Below, piece after piece: positions 46,860 through 56,230 of a stretch of 64,000 nt of DNA. Position numbers and translations under genes: made by a program. The notes below the pieces were generated by a model that saw only the letters and a list, made by a program, of their open reading frames with translations, was not told where the DNA came from and searched no databases. Source of the DNA: Rhizobium sp. WYJ-E13 (GTDB lineage Bacteria > Pseudomonadota > Alphaproteobacteria > Rhizobiales > Rhizobiaceae); assembly GCF_018987265.1 (NCBI RefSeq), contig NZ_CP076853.1:3251501-3315500 (forward strand), written 5' to 3'. The stretch's first letter is position 1. Each line of letters opens with the position of its first letter.

Positions 46860-47747
46860 ATGAAACGTCCGACTTATATGCCCTATGACGGCTCGGCCCG
46901 ACCCTTCACGATCGGCCTGATGCCGCTCGACCCTGTCAGGTGGATCGAACCCGACGATGATCTCAACCGCTACCTCGCGGAAAAGGCGCGGCTGGCAAAC
47001 GAGCGCTTCGATGACATCTTCGTCGCTGAGGAAGGGACTGAAACGGCCCAGCAGGAGGCGCTGGATCTTCTCCTCGCGCACCTTGCCGAGCGGCGTCCGG
47101 CAACGCACCGTCAGGATATTTCGGCCCTGCCGCCTCTGTTCAAGGCCGGTTCGCTCGTTCAGGACGATCTCGTCCTCATGCGCCGCAAGGCCGATGGCTG
47201 GCATCTCGTTGCCGCCCACGTCGCCTTTCCCTCTTCGTGGTCGCTGCGCGAGAAGTTCGGCCGCCCGATGCACGAGATCCATGCCGATGTGCCCGGTTTC
47301 GGCGAAGGCACACGCAACGCTGCGCTCATCACTCGCATCTTCGATAGTCTGCACGTTGCCCAGCCAGTCGAGCGGCTGAACTGGTCGATCAACACGACGG
47401 CCGATCTCTTCCTCCCCGTCTCGAAACATCGCCGGCCGCCTTACGCCGAAGCCTTCACGCTCGAAGAGCGCTTCGTCCGCGTCGAACGCCAGACCCTGCA
47501 CAAGCTTGCCGTCTCCGGCGATATTCTCTTCACCATCCGCATCTATATCGATCCAATCGCCGTCGTCGCCCGCCATCCGCGCGCGGCTGAGATCGCCGTA
47601 CGTTTCGCCGATCAACTGGAAGCACTCGACGAACATCAGGCCGCCTACAAGGGCCTGACTTTGCAACGAGACGAACTCGTGCGGAAATTGCGGGCGCTTT
47701 GCAGCGCCGATATTTGGCCTTTGCGGAGGGAACGCTCTTTATTGTGA
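46860..47747 (+). CDS. DUF3445 (haem-dependent oxidative N-demethylase-like) protein
   Basis: 295 residues matching DUF3445, e.g. FTIGLMPLDPVRWIEPDD, DISALPPLFKAGSLVQDDLV and the central CxxPS-like AAHVAFPSSWSLREKFGR. In studied relatives the family forms a haem-binding subunit for oxidative N-demethylation of amines. The partner subunits are not encoded here. An AAAGGGAG site precedes ATG 46860. Confidence 0.9.
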   Translation: MKRPTYMPYDGSARPFTIGLMPLDPVRWIEPDDDLNRYLAEKARLANERFDDIFVAEEGTETAQQEALDLLLAHLAERRPATHRQDISALPPLFKAGSLVQDDLVLMRRKADGWHLVAAHVAFPSSWSLREKFGRPMHEIHADVPGFGEGTRNAALITRIFDSLHVAQPVERLNWSINTTADLFLPVSKHRRPPYAEAFTLEERFVRVERQTLHKLAVSGDILFTIRIYIDPIAVVARHPRAAEIAVRFADQLEALDEHQAAYKGLTLQRDELVRKLRALCSADIWPLRRERSLL

Positions 47748-47849
47748 CGCCATTTTGTGATTAGAGCCGGTCACTTCGCGAGCTTCGCGGCATTTTCACA
47801 TGAATTCTTTAGGCTAAAGGCCTTCGTTCCCTTCCAACAGGAGAAAAGA

Positions 47850-49295
47850 ATGACGGAACAGAACTATCCGGTATATGGCGAAATTACCGGTCCGATCGTC
47901 ATGATCGGCTTTGGCTCCATCGGCCGCGGCACGCTGCCCCTGATCGAGCGCCATTTCAAATTCGACAAGAGCCGGATGGTCGTCATCGACCCGCGCACGG
48001 ACGATGCCCACATTTTGGAAAAGCACGGCGTCAAGCACATTCAGGCATATGTGACGAAGGACAACTACAAGGAACTGCTGAAGCCGCTGCTGACCGAAGG
48101 CGAAGGCCAGGGCTTCTGCGTCAACCTCTCCGTCGACACCTCGTCGCTCGACATCATCAAGCTCTGCCGCAAGCTTGACGTGCTCTATATCGATACCGTC
48201 GTCGAGCCCTGGCTCGGCTTCTACTTCGACAAGGACATGAAGAACGAGGAGCGCACCAACTATGCGCTGCGCGAAACCGTTCGCAAGGAAAAGGCCAAGA
48301 ACCCGGGCGGCACCACTGCCGTTTCTACCTGCGGCGCAAATCCGGGCATGGTCTCCTGGTTCGTCAAGCAGGCGTTGCTCAACCTCGCCAAGGATATCGG
48401 CTTGAAGTTCGACGAGCCGGGCCAGGACGACCGCGAAGAATGGGCAAAGCTCATGAAGAAGGTCGGCGTCAAGGGCATCCATATCGCCGAACGCGACACG
48501 CAGCGCACCATCCATCCGAAGCCGCTCAACGTCTTCTGGAACACCTGGTCGGTCGAAGGCTTCATCTCCGAAGGCCTGCAGCCGGCAGAACTCGGCTGGG
48601 GCACCCATGAAAACTGGATGCCGAAAAACGCCAAGAAGCACAAGAAGGGTTCCAAGGCCGCTATCTTCCTGGAACAGCCCGGCGCCAACACTCGCGTGCG
48701 CACCTGGTGCCCGACGCCCGGCCCGCAATACGGCTTCCTCGTCACTCACAACGAGTCGATCTCGATCGCCGATTTCTTCTCGGTCAGGGACAAGGACGGC
48801 GACGTCACCTACCGTCCGACCTGCCACTATGCCTACCATCCGGCCAATGACGCCGTTCTGTCACTGCATGAGATGTTCGGCAACGGCGGTACGGCACAGC
48901 CAGTCCATCACGTTCTCGATGAGAACGAATTGGTCGACGGCGTCGACGAGCTCGGCGTACTGCTCTATGGCCACGACAAGAACGCCTACTGGTACGGTTC
49001 GCGCCTGTCGCTGGAAGAAACCCGCCGCATCGCTCCCTACCAGAATGCAACCGGCCTGCAGGTGACTTCTGCCGTTCTCGCCGGCATGGTCTGGGCTCTC
49101 GAAAACCCGAAGGCTGGCATCGTCGAAGCCGACGAGATGGATTACAAGCGCTGCCTCGAAGTGCAGCTGCCTTATCTCGGCCCGGTCGAAGGCCACTATA
49201 CCGACTGGACCCCGCTCGACGGTCGTCCGGGCCTGTTCCCGGAAGACATCGACACCAAGGATCCGTGGCAGTTCAAGAACATCCTCGTTCGCTGA
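47850..49295 (+). CDS. hss: Homospermidine synthase
   Basis: 481 residues, the usual size, with Rossmann loop VMIGFGSIGRG, VIDPRTDDAHI, VSTCGANPGMVSW and QNATGLQVTSAVL. The NAD-dependent enzyme joins putrescine units to make homospermidine, a polyamine typical of rhizobia. The start at 47850 follows AGGAG six bases upstream. The 102 bases before it include an AT-rich stretch that may hold a promoter. A clean terminator follows. Confidence 0.97.
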   Translation: MTEQNYPVYGEITGPIVMIGFGSIGRGTLPLIERHFKFDKSRMVVIDPRTDDAHILEKHGVKHIQAYVTKDNYKELLKPLLTEGEGQGFCVNLSVDTSSLDIIKLCRKLDVLYIDTVVEPWLGFYFDKDMKNEERTNYALRETVRKEKAKNPGGTTAVSTCGANPGMVSWFVKQALLNLAKDIGLKFDEPGQDDREEWAKLMKKVGVKGIHIAERDTQRTIHPKPLNVFWNTWSVEGFISEGLQPAELGWGTHENWMPKNAKKHKKGSKAAIFLEQPGANTRVRTWCPTPGPQYGFLVTHNESISIADFFSVRDKDGDVTYRPTCHYAYHPANDAVLSLHEMFGNGGTAQPVHHVLDENELVDGVDELGVLLYGHDKNAYWYGSRLSLEETRRIAPYQNATGLQVTSAVLAGMVWALENPKAGIVEADEMDYKRCLEVQLPYLGPVEGHYTDWTPLDGRPGLFPEDIDTKDPWQFKNILVR

Positions 49296-49318
49296 GTCCT
49301 GTCGTAATGCTTTCGAAG

Positions 49319-49340
49319 ATGCCCGCTGCAAGGCGGGCAT
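49319..49340 (+). terminator. Rho-independent terminator for hss
   Basis: An 8-bp stem ATGCCCGC/GCGGGCAT followed by TTTTTG, 23 bases after the hss stop. Confidence 0.9.
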
Positions 49341-49466
49341 TTTTGTAACGCCTGCTGTCTAAATCCGGTCGTCTGCTGCCGAAGGCTTGCCTTCGCAGAA
49401 TGCCCGCGCCATGTTTTGGCGGACTGTCGCGGATAGTTTCCGCCTAGATTCGCCGGGAGAAGCCCT

Positions 49467-49835
49467 ATGAAAATCAGAACTGGTCTCGTTCTTGTGGTTG
49501 CATCGGCAGCTCTTGCCGCCTGTGTCTCCTCCGGCCCGCGCCCCCTCCCCGTCGCGTCAGGACCCGCTCCCGCCGGTGTCGAAGGAACCTGGGCCGATCC
49601 GAACGGTATCGTCTCCACCTTCCAGGGCGGCACCTTCACCACGCGCACGACTGACAGCAACCAGCTTCTGGCCTCCGGCACCTATATCAAAACCTCGCCA
49701 TCGCTGGTGGAAATCAACATGACTTCGCTGGTTCGCAACACCCAGTCGAAGGTCAATTGCGCCCTCGTCACGACAAGCCAGCTAAACTGCACCTCGGATG
49801 CCGGCGCGCAGTTCGTCCTGACGCGCCGCAGCTAA
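49467..49835 (+). CDS. omp10: Omp10-family outer-membrane lipoprotein
   Basis: 122 residues with a lipoprotein signal: hydrophobic [12 protein letters not shown], lipobox LAAC, and a Ser-Ser-Gly after the Cys. The mature part, [19 protein letters not shown] and [15 protein letters not shown], closely follows the Brucella Omp10 lipoprotein as I recall it. Two Cys in the C-terminal part may form a disulfide. It should sit in the outer membrane. Its role is not known. Confidence 0.88.
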   Translation: MKIRTGLVLVVASAALAACVSSGPRPLPVASGPAPAGVEGTWADPNGIVSTFQGGTFTTRTTDSNQLLASGTYIKTSPSLVEINMTSLVRNTQSKVNCALVTTSQLNCTSDAGAQFVLTRRS

Positions 49836-50036
49836 CCGCTTATCTCGATGCTTGGCGCCGCGTCCGGCTTTTTTGCCGGCCGCCCCTTGGAAAGCGGCGC
49901 CACTTCCACAGCTTCCCTCTTGCGGTTGAGCCACCGAGGTGGAAACATTCGCGCGCCGGTATCGTCAGTGACGATCCACGTGAAGGATGGGGCAGGATCA
50001 GGGATAAAGATCCTGTCCCTAATCAGGAGAACAGGG

Positions 50037-51956
50037 ATGGTGAGATCTTTTAGCTTCGGTCTTTTGACAGCGTCTATTCTGGCGCTGAGCACAAGCGCCG
50101 CATTTGCAGATTACGAACTCAATATTCTTCATATCAACGATTTCCACTCGCGCATCGAATCGATCAACAAGTTCGATTCCACGTGTTCTGCCGAGGAAGA
50201 GGGCAAGAACGAGTGCTTCGGCGGAGCCGCACGGCTGAAGGTCGCCATCGACCAGCGTCGCCAAGCCTTGACAGGTAAAAACACGCTGCTGCTCAATGCC
50301 GGCGACAACTTCCAGGGTTCGCTCTTCTACACGACCTACAAGGGCGCAGCTGAAGCCGAAATGCTGAACCTCATGAAGTTCGACGCCATGACGGTCGGCA
50401 ATCATGAATTCGACGACAGCGAGGACGGGCTCGCAACCTTCCTCGACAAGGTGCAATTTCCGGTCGTCACCGCCAACGTCAAGGCAAGTGCCGCCTCCAA
50501 GATCGGCGACCGCGTCAAGCCTTCGCTCGTGCTTGATGTCGGCGGTCAGAAGATCGGCATCGTCGGCGCCGTCACCAACGATACGCCGGAGCTTTCCTCG
50601 CCCGGCCCCAACGTGACGATCGTCGATGACATCAAAAGCATCACGGCAGAGGTTGAGAAACTGAAAGGCGAAGGCGTCAACAAGATCATTGCGCTCACCC
50701 ATGTCGGCTACCCGCGCGACCTCGCCATGATCGCCAAGATCCCCGATGTCGACGTGGTCGTCGGCGGCCATTCGCACAGCCTGCTGTCGAATACCGATCC
50801 GAAAGCCGAAGGTCCCTACCCGACAATGGTCGACAATCCCGGCGGCTATAAAGTGCCGGTGGTGCAGGCAGCCTCTTACAGCAAATATCTCGGCGATCTC
50901 GTCGTTAATTTCGACGATAATGGCGTCGTCAAGGAGGCCAAGGGCGATCCCATCCTGATCGATTCTTCCTTCACCCCCGATCCGGCCGTCGCGGCGCGCA
51001 TTGTCGAACTGGCAAAGCCGATCGAGGACCTGCGCAAGAAGGTGATCGGCTCCTCCGAAGGCCCCATCGAGGGAGACCGCAAGGTCTGCCGCGTCAAGGA
51101 ATGCTCGATGGGCAATCTGGTGGCCGATGCCATCCTCGACCGTACCAGGAACCAGGGCGTGACCATTGCCATCCAAAACGGCGGCGGTCTGCGTGCCTCG
51201 ATCGATGGCGGTGACGTCACCCAGGGCGAGGTCATCACCGTGCTGCCCTTCCAGAATACGCTCGCCACCTTCCAGCTGACCGGTGCCGATATCGTCAAGG
51301 CGCTCGAAAACGGCGTCAGCCAGATCGACCAGGGGGCCGGCCGTTTCCCGCAGGTCGCCGGTCTGAAATTCACCTTCGACCAGTCGAAGCCGGTCGGCAG
51401 CCGCGTCAGCGACGTGCAGGTCAAGGACGGCGACACTTTCGTTCCGATCGACAATGCCAAGACCTACAGCGTTGCCACCAACAATTTCATGCGCGCCGGC
51501 GGCGACGGTTATGTCGCCTTCAAAGCCGGCCAGAATGCCTATGACTACGGGCCGGACCTAGCCGACGTGACAGCCGAGTATATTGCCGCGCACTCGCCCT
51601 ACAAGCCTTATACGGACGGCCGCATCACTGAAATTGCGCAGGCGGCACCTGCTCCCTCCGCAGAGCAGGCTCCTGCAGCCCCTGTACCCGCGGCCCCGGC
51701 TCCATCTGCCGAACCGACCCCAGCTCCAGCAGCACCGGCCCCAACCGCTCCCGCTCCGGCAGTTGAACCCGCCCCGGCAGCCTCCGCACCATCAACACCC
51801 TCGACCCACGTCATCGTTGCCGGCGATACTTTCTGGGATCTCGCCAAGACCTTTTACGGCGATGGCGCCGAATGGCGCAAACTCTCGGAAGCCAATGGCA
51901 GCCCGAACCCACGCCATCTGCGGATCGGCGAGGAAATCCAGGTTCCCGCCAAGTAA
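50037..51956 (+). CDS. 5'-nucleotidase (UshA-like) with C-terminal LysM
   Basis: 639 residues. Signal peptide (LLTASILALSTSAAFA), metallophosphoesterase domain with LHINDFHSRIE, GDNFQGS, VGNHEFDD and GGHSHSLL, then the nucleotidase C-domain with QNGGGLRASI. From about residue 537 a long Pro/Ala linker leads to a LysM domain at about 591-638 (VAGDTFWDLAKTFYGDGAEW). LysM binds peptidoglycan, so the enzyme would be tethered to the wall while cutting nucleotides or other phosphate esters. The start at 50037 has GGAG upstream. Confidence 0.93.
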   Translation: MVRSFSFGLLTASILALSTSAAFADYELNILHINDFHSRIESINKFDSTCSAEEEGKNECFGGAARLKVAIDQRRQALTGKNTLLLNAGDNFQGSLFYTTYKGAAEAEMLNLMKFDAMTVGNHEFDDSEDGLATFLDKVQFPVVTANVKASAASKIGDRVKPSLVLDVGGQKIGIVGAVTNDTPELSSPGPNVTIVDDIKSITAEVEKLKGEGVNKIIALTHVGYPRDLAMIAKIPDVDVVVGGHSHSLLSNTDPKAEGPYPTMVDNPGGYKVPVVQAASYSKYLGDLVVNFDDNGVVKEAKGDPILIDSSFTPDPAVAARIVELAKPIEDLRKKVIGSSEGPIEGDRKVCRVKECSMGNLVADAILDRTRNQGVTIAIQNGGGLRASIDGGDVTQGEVITVLPFQNTLATFQLTGADIVKALENGVSQIDQGAGRFPQVAGLKFTFDQSKPVGSRVSDVQVKDGDTFVPIDNAKTYSVATNNFMRAGGDGYVAFKAGQNAYDYGPDLADVTAEYIAAHSPYKPYTDGRITEIAQAAPAPSAEQAPAAPVPAAPAPSAEPTPAPAAPAPTAPAPAVEPAPAASAPSTPSTHVIVAGDTFWDLAKTFYGDGAEWRKLSEANGSPNPRHLRIGEEIQVPAK

Positions 51957-52084
51957 GACGATTTGTCCCGATCATCCGAGCCGGTCCGGGGGTTCCCCGG
52001 GCTGGCTTTTCTTCTTATAGGGTGAACCGTGATCGGCTGGCTGCGTATGAACCGGCGAGACACGAAAAGCGCGTTGGGGCCAGA

Positions 52085-53116
52085 ATGACAGATACTACAC
52101 TCCGCCCGGCGGACCATCCCGCCGTCAAATTCGGCAAGGTCGGCGTCCTGCTGGTCAATCTCGGCACGCCTGACGGCACCGATTATACGTCCATGCGCCG
52201 CTACCTGCGCGAATTCCTGACCGACAAACGCGTCATCGAATGGTCGCCCTGGAAGTGGTACCCGATCCTGTTCGGCATCGTCCTCAACACGCGCCCGCAA
52301 AAGGTCGGCAAAGCCTACGAGACGATCTGGAACAAGGATCTGAACGAAAGCTGGCTGCGCACCTACACCCGCAACCAGTCCGACTTCATGGCTGAACGCC
52401 TGAGGGACTTGCCCAACGTCAAGGTCGATTGGGCGATGCGTTACGGCACACCATCGATCCCCTCGCGCATCGAAGCGCTGAAGGACGAAGGCTGCGACCG
52501 CATCCTGCTCTTCCCGCTCTATCCGCAATATGCGGCAGCCACCACCGCCACCGTCAACGACAAGGCTTTCCAGAAGCTGCTCGCCATGCGCTGGCAGCCG
52601 GCGCTGCGCACGGTGCCGGATTATCATGACGACGAGACCTACATCGAAGCGCTCGCAAAATCAGTAGAGCAGCATCTCGCTACTCTCGACTGGAAGCCGG
52701 AGATGCTGCTTGCCTCCTTCCACGGCATTCCACTCTCCTATTTCCAGCAAGGCGATCCCTATTACTGTCAGTGCCAGAAAACCGGCCGCCTGTTGCGTGA
52801 GCGTCTAGGGCTCACGAAAGAGAATTTCATGGTCACCTTCCAATCCCGCTTCGGACCGGAAGAATGGCTGCAGCCCTATACCGACAAGACCGTCGAGAAG
52901 CTGGCGCAGGACGGCGTCAAGCGCATCGCCGTCATGAACCCCGGCTTCGTTTCCGACTGTCTGGAGACGCTGGAGGAGATCGCGGAACAGGCCGCCCATT
53001 CTTTCAAGCACAACGGCGGCGAGCAGTTCACGCATATTCCCTGCCTGAATGACAGCGATGACGGCATGCAGGTGCTGGAAAAGGTTGTGCGTCGCGAGCT
53101 TCTGGGCTGGATATGA
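52085..53116 (+). CDS. hemH: Ferrochelatase
   Basis: 343 residues with HemH landmarks: VLLVNLGTPDG, YPQYAAATTATV, SFHGIPLSYFQQGDPY (the active-site His) and FQSRFGPEEWLQPYTD. It inserts iron into protoporphyrin IX. ATG 52085 begins the normal fold. It stands alone; the nearest genes are an envelope nucleotidase and a small broken frame. Confidence 0.97.
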   Translation: MTDTTLRPADHPAVKFGKVGVLLVNLGTPDGTDYTSMRRYLREFLTDKRVIEWSPWKWYPILFGIVLNTRPQKVGKAYETIWNKDLNESWLRTYTRNQSDFMAERLRDLPNVKVDWAMRYGTPSIPSRIEALKDEGCDRILLFPLYPQYAAATTATVNDKAFQKLLAMRWQPALRTVPDYHDDETYIEALAKSVEQHLATLDWKPEMLLASFHGIPLSYFQQGDPYYCQCQKTGRLLRERLGLTKENFMVTFQSRFGPEEWLQPYTDKTVEKLAQDGVKRIAVMNPGFVSDCLETLEEIAEQAAHSFKHNGGEQFTHIPCLNDSDDGMQVLEKVVRRELLGWI

Positions 53117-53257
53117 CAGACCCGGCACCAGATTTTCCGGCGCCCGGCGATAGATAAAGACGTCCTCCTCTTCAGGTCTACGGAAGGGTCGAAGCCAGCG
53201 ACCGCAACTGCGGTGCGCAGGCTCCCGGTCTGAGGCTTACTCATCTGGACGTATTTC

Positions 53258-53521
53258 ATGACTGCAGGTTTCAGAAAATTGATTGTCTTTGCCTGTGTGC
53301 TTGTCGTTGTAGGTGGCGGTTATCTCGCTTGAGAGCAATATCAACGGATGTATCGCGGCGCGCCACCCAAGGGCATCGTCGGTCAGGTGGCCTGCCAGCT
53401 CCGCCTGCGCGACGTCAAGGCCAGCAATCTGAGCCCGGACGATCAGCCATTCCTCACAAATTGCCTGATGGGCGGCTACATCACAAAGAGCGACCTGGAC
53501 GATGCCGGCCTATCACCCTGA
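53258..53521 (+). pseudogene. Small membrane protein frame broken by one in-frame TGA
   Basis: The frame ATG 53258 gives MTAGFRKLIVFACVLVVVGG then GYLA and TGA at 53330-53332. The same frame continues as EQYQRMYRGAPPKGIVGQVA and stays open to TGA 53519-53521, 87 codons in all. The downstream half has real-gene codon use and ends in a polar stretch with two Cys. A single TGG to TGA change (Trp at residue 25) would explain it. It may be a new pseudogene, a sequencing error, or a short 24-residue protein. Confidence 0.6.
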
Positions 53522-53605
53522 TTTGACAGGCGAGGCTCGTCATTCCGTCCTTGCAAAGAACGTGCTAACTCACCACGTCAGATAGGTGGGTTGAGGGAGG
53601 AATAC

Positions 53606-54631
53606 ATGCTGCTGAGCGGCTTCGATATTCTCGTGATCGTATTGGTGATTTTCGTCATCCTGGTGCTCTTTGCGGGCATCAAGACGGTTCCGCAGGGTTA
53701 TCGCTACACGATCGAGCGCTTCGGCCGCTATACGCGCACGCTGGAACCCGGCCTGAACCTGATCACCCCTTTCATCGAGCGGGTCGGCGCCCGGATGAAC
53801 GTGATGGAGCAGGTGCTGAACGTGCCGACCCAGGAGGTGATTACCAAGGACAATGCCTCGGTCTCTGCCGATGCCGTGTCCTTCTACCAGGTGCTGAATG
53901 CCGCTCAGGCCGCCTATCAGGTTTCCAACCTGGAAAATGCGATCCTTAACCTCACCATGACCAATATTCGCTCCGTCATGGGCTCCATGGATCTCGATGA
54001 GCTGCTCTCCAATCGCGATGCGATCAACGACCGGCTGCTGCGCGTCGTGGACGAGGCCGTGCAGCCCTGGGGCATCAAGGTCACCCGCGTCGAGATCAAG
54101 GATATTCAACCGCCCCGCGACCTCGTCGATGCGATGGCCCGCCAGATGAAGGCCGAGCGCGAGAAACGTGCCCAGGTGCTGGAAGCTGAAGGTTCGCGCA
54201 ACGCGCAGATCCTGAGAGCCGAAGGCGCCAAGCAGTCCGCCATCCTTCAGGCCGAAGGCCAGCGGGAAGCGGCCTTCCGCAATGCCGAAGCCCGCGAGCG
54301 TTTGGCCGAAGCAGAAGCCAAGGCGACAAAGATGGTCTCGGAAGCGATCGCCGCCGGCAACATCCAGGCAATCAACTATTTCGTGGCGCAGAAATACACC
54401 GAAGCACTGACCTCGATCGGCCAGGCGAACAATGCCAAGGTCGTGCTGATGCCGATGGAGGCCTCCTCCATTCTCGGCTCGCTCGGCGGCATCGGCGCAA
54501 TTGCCCGCGAGGTCTTTGGCGACGGCAGCAATCCACCTCCGCCTCCGCGCCCCCGCCCCGGTCCCGCGCGCTCGACACCGCCCGTCAGCGCAGCTCCGCC
54601 CAGTTCTTTCAATCCTAATCCGGAGAGCTGA
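53606..54631 (+). CDS. SPFH/stomatin-family membrane protein (QmcA type)
   Basis: 341 residues. An N-terminal transmembrane helix ([20 protein letters not shown]), then the SPFH domain at about 30-190 ([35 protein letters not shown]), an Ala/Glu coiled coil with [20 protein letters not shown], and a Pro-rich end. It builds large membrane rings and partners NfeD. GGGAGG lies five bases before ATG 53606. The nfeD gene starts three bases after the stop. Confidence 0.95.
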   Translation: MLLSGFDILVIVLVIFVILVLFAGIKTVPQGYRYTIERFGRYTRTLEPGLNLITPFIERVGARMNVMEQVLNVPTQEVITKDNASVSADAVSFYQVLNAAQAAYQVSNLENAILNLTMTNIRSVMGSMDLDELLSNRDAINDRLLRVVDEAVQPWGIKVTRVEIKDIQPPRDLVDAMARQMKAEREKRAQVLEAEGSRNAQILRAEGAKQSAILQAEGQREAAFRNAEARERLAEAEAKATKMVSEAIAAGNIQAINYFVAQKYTEALTSIGQANNAKVVLMPMEASSILGSLGGIGAIAREVFGDGSNPPPPPRPRPGPARSTPPVSAAPPSSFNPNPES

Positions 54632-54634
54632 GCC

Positions 54635-55090
54635 ATGCTGGCGAAGATCGTCGGCGAACTTGGGCCGTGGAGCTGGTGGGTAGCAGGCCTGGTGCTGCTT
54701 GCCGCCGAATTGGTCGCGCCGGGCTTCTTTCTGGTCTGGATCGGCCTTGCAGCACTTAGCGTCGGCGCGTTGTCGCTGCTCTTCTGGGATACCGCTTTCT
54801 GGGTCTGGCAGCTTCAGGCGCTTCTCTTCGCCGCCTTTGCGGTCATCTCCACACTTATCGGTCGGCGGTTGACGCTACGCAACAGCAAGACCGACGAACC
54901 TTTCCTCAACCAGCGCGGCGCGAGCCTCGTCGGCCGCACAGCCACACTGCACGAACCGATCCGCGAAGGCCGCGGCCGCATTCGCCTCGACGATACGACG
55001 TGGCGGGTGATGGGGCCGGATCTTCCGGCTGGAACCCAAGTCAGGGTCGTTTCCAGCAACGGTCGCGACCTGACGGTAGAGCCGATCTGA
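54635..55090 (+). CDS. NfeD-family membrane protein
   Basis: 151 residues: two or three transmembrane helices (WWVAGLVLLAAELVAPGFFL, then AALSVGALSLLFW and FWVWQLQALLFAAFAVI), then an OB-fold C-terminal domain (GRTATLHEPIREGRGRIRLD). It partners the SPFH protein encoded just upstream. There is no Ser-protease domain, so it is the short form. Its stop and the convergent kdsD stop touch without a gap. Confidence 0.94.
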   Translation: MLAKIVGELGPWSWWVAGLVLLAAELVAPGFFLVWIGLAALSVGALSLLFWDTAFWVWQLQALLFAAFAVISTLIGRRLTLRNSKTDEPFLNQRGASLVGRTATLHEPIREGRGRIRLDDTTWRVMGPDLPAGTQVRVVSSNGRDLTVEPI

Positions 55091-56086
55091 TCAGGCGACG
55101 CCGATCCTTAAGAGATCGTGGAAGTGAACCAGGCCTATCGGACGCTGGTCGTCGTCAGTGACGATAAGCGCGCCGATCTTGTATTGCTCGAGCAGCGCCA
55201 GGGCTGCCGTCGCCAGGATCGTCGGGCTGACCGTCTTCGGCGCGCGCGTCATGATGTCGTCGACCGTCAACTCCGCAAGATTGCGGCTGAGGTTGCGGGA
55301 CATGTCACCATCCGTGACGATGCCGCAAAGCCGGCCTTCGGCATCCAGCACGCCGACGCAGCCGAAATGCTTGTGCGACAATACTCTGATCGCATCCGGC
55401 ACGGACGTGCCCTTCACGACCAGCGGCAGGCGGTCACCGGTATGCATGATGTCGGCAACATGCATCAGGCTGGCACCCAGCTTGCCGCCGGGATGGAAGA
55501 CATGGAAATCCGTCGCCGTAAAGCCTCGCGCGTCAAGAAGCGCAATCGCCAGCGCGTCGCCGAGCGCAAGCTGCATCATCGTCGATGTGGTTGGCGCCAG
55601 CCCATTTGGACAGGCCTCTTCCTCGTTGGGGATCAGCAGAACGATATCGGCGGCCGTCGCCAGTGAGGACTGCGGGCTGCAGGTCATTGCAATCAGCGGG
55701 ATGGAAAAACGCCGCGTGTAGGAAATGATGCTCTTCAGTTCCGCGCTTTCACCACCCTTGGAGATCGCCAGCACCAGATCGTCGCCGGCGATCATGCCGA
55801 GATCGCCGTGATTGGCTTCCGCCGCATGCACGAAAAAGGCAGGTGTGCCTGTCGAAGCGAAAGTGGCAGCGATCTTCGTGCCGATATGGCCGCTCTTGCC
55901 GACGCCGGTCACGATCACGCGGCCGGAATTTTCGCCGATCATTTCGACCGCACGGGTAAAGGGTCCAGCCAGCCCATCATCGAAAGCGCGTTCGAGCGCC
56001 TCGAGGGCGAGTCTTTCGATACTGATCGTGCGCTTGCCCGACTGAAGCAGGCTGTTTTCGACGAGTTTCACCGCTCTCCTGATCAT
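55091..56086 (-). CDS. kdsD: Arabinose-5-phosphate isomerase (SIS plus two CBS domains)
   Basis: 331 residues: SIS domain at about 45-180 with VTGVGKSGHIGTKIAATFAS and GDLVLAISKGGESAELK type motif, then two CBS domains (HKHFGCVGVLDAEGRLCGIV and YKIGALIVTDDDQRPIGLVH). It turns ribulose-5-phosphate into arabinose-5-phosphate for Kdo and lipopolysaccharide synthesis. The start at 56086 is the family start. Its stop abuts that of nfeD (TGATCA). Confidence 0.94.
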   Translation of the reverse strand: MIRRAVKLVENSLLQSGKRTISIERLALEALERAFDDGLAGPFTRAVEMIGENSGRVIVTGVGKSGHIGTKIAATFASTGTPAFFVHAAEANHGDLGMIAGDDLVLAISKGGESAELKSIISYTRRFSIPLIAMTCSPQSSLATAADIVLLIPNEEEACPNGLAPTTSTMMQLALGDALAIALLDARGFTATDFHVFHPGGKLGASLMHVADIMHTGDRLPLVVKGTSVPDAIRVLSHKHFGCVGVLDAEGRLCGIVTDGDMSRNLSRNLAELTVDDIMTRAPKTVSPTILATAALALLEQYKIGALIVTDDDQRPIGLVHFHDLLRIGVA

Positions 56087-56230
56087 GGCAATGCGTTAGA
56101 CCTTTTCACTTTGCCTGTCCACCCGACAATGTTTCCCATGTATGAACGCGCGGCCCGCACGGCAACGAATGGTTAACCACAAGGCTTTACGCTTGGGTAA
56201 GACTTAAAAGCATTTCAGGCGCGGATTTGA

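Noticed and set aside
49832..50092. Minus-strand 86-codon frame between omp10 and the nucleotidase
   Set aside because: It has protein-like parts (PRWLNRKREAVEV) but no ribosome site, and it overlaps the nucleotidase signal peptide. A database search could overturn this.
53330..53332. Selenocysteine codon at the in-frame TGA
   Set aside because: No SECIS-like stem follows closely and no sel gene is in the window; a Trp-to-stop change is simpler.
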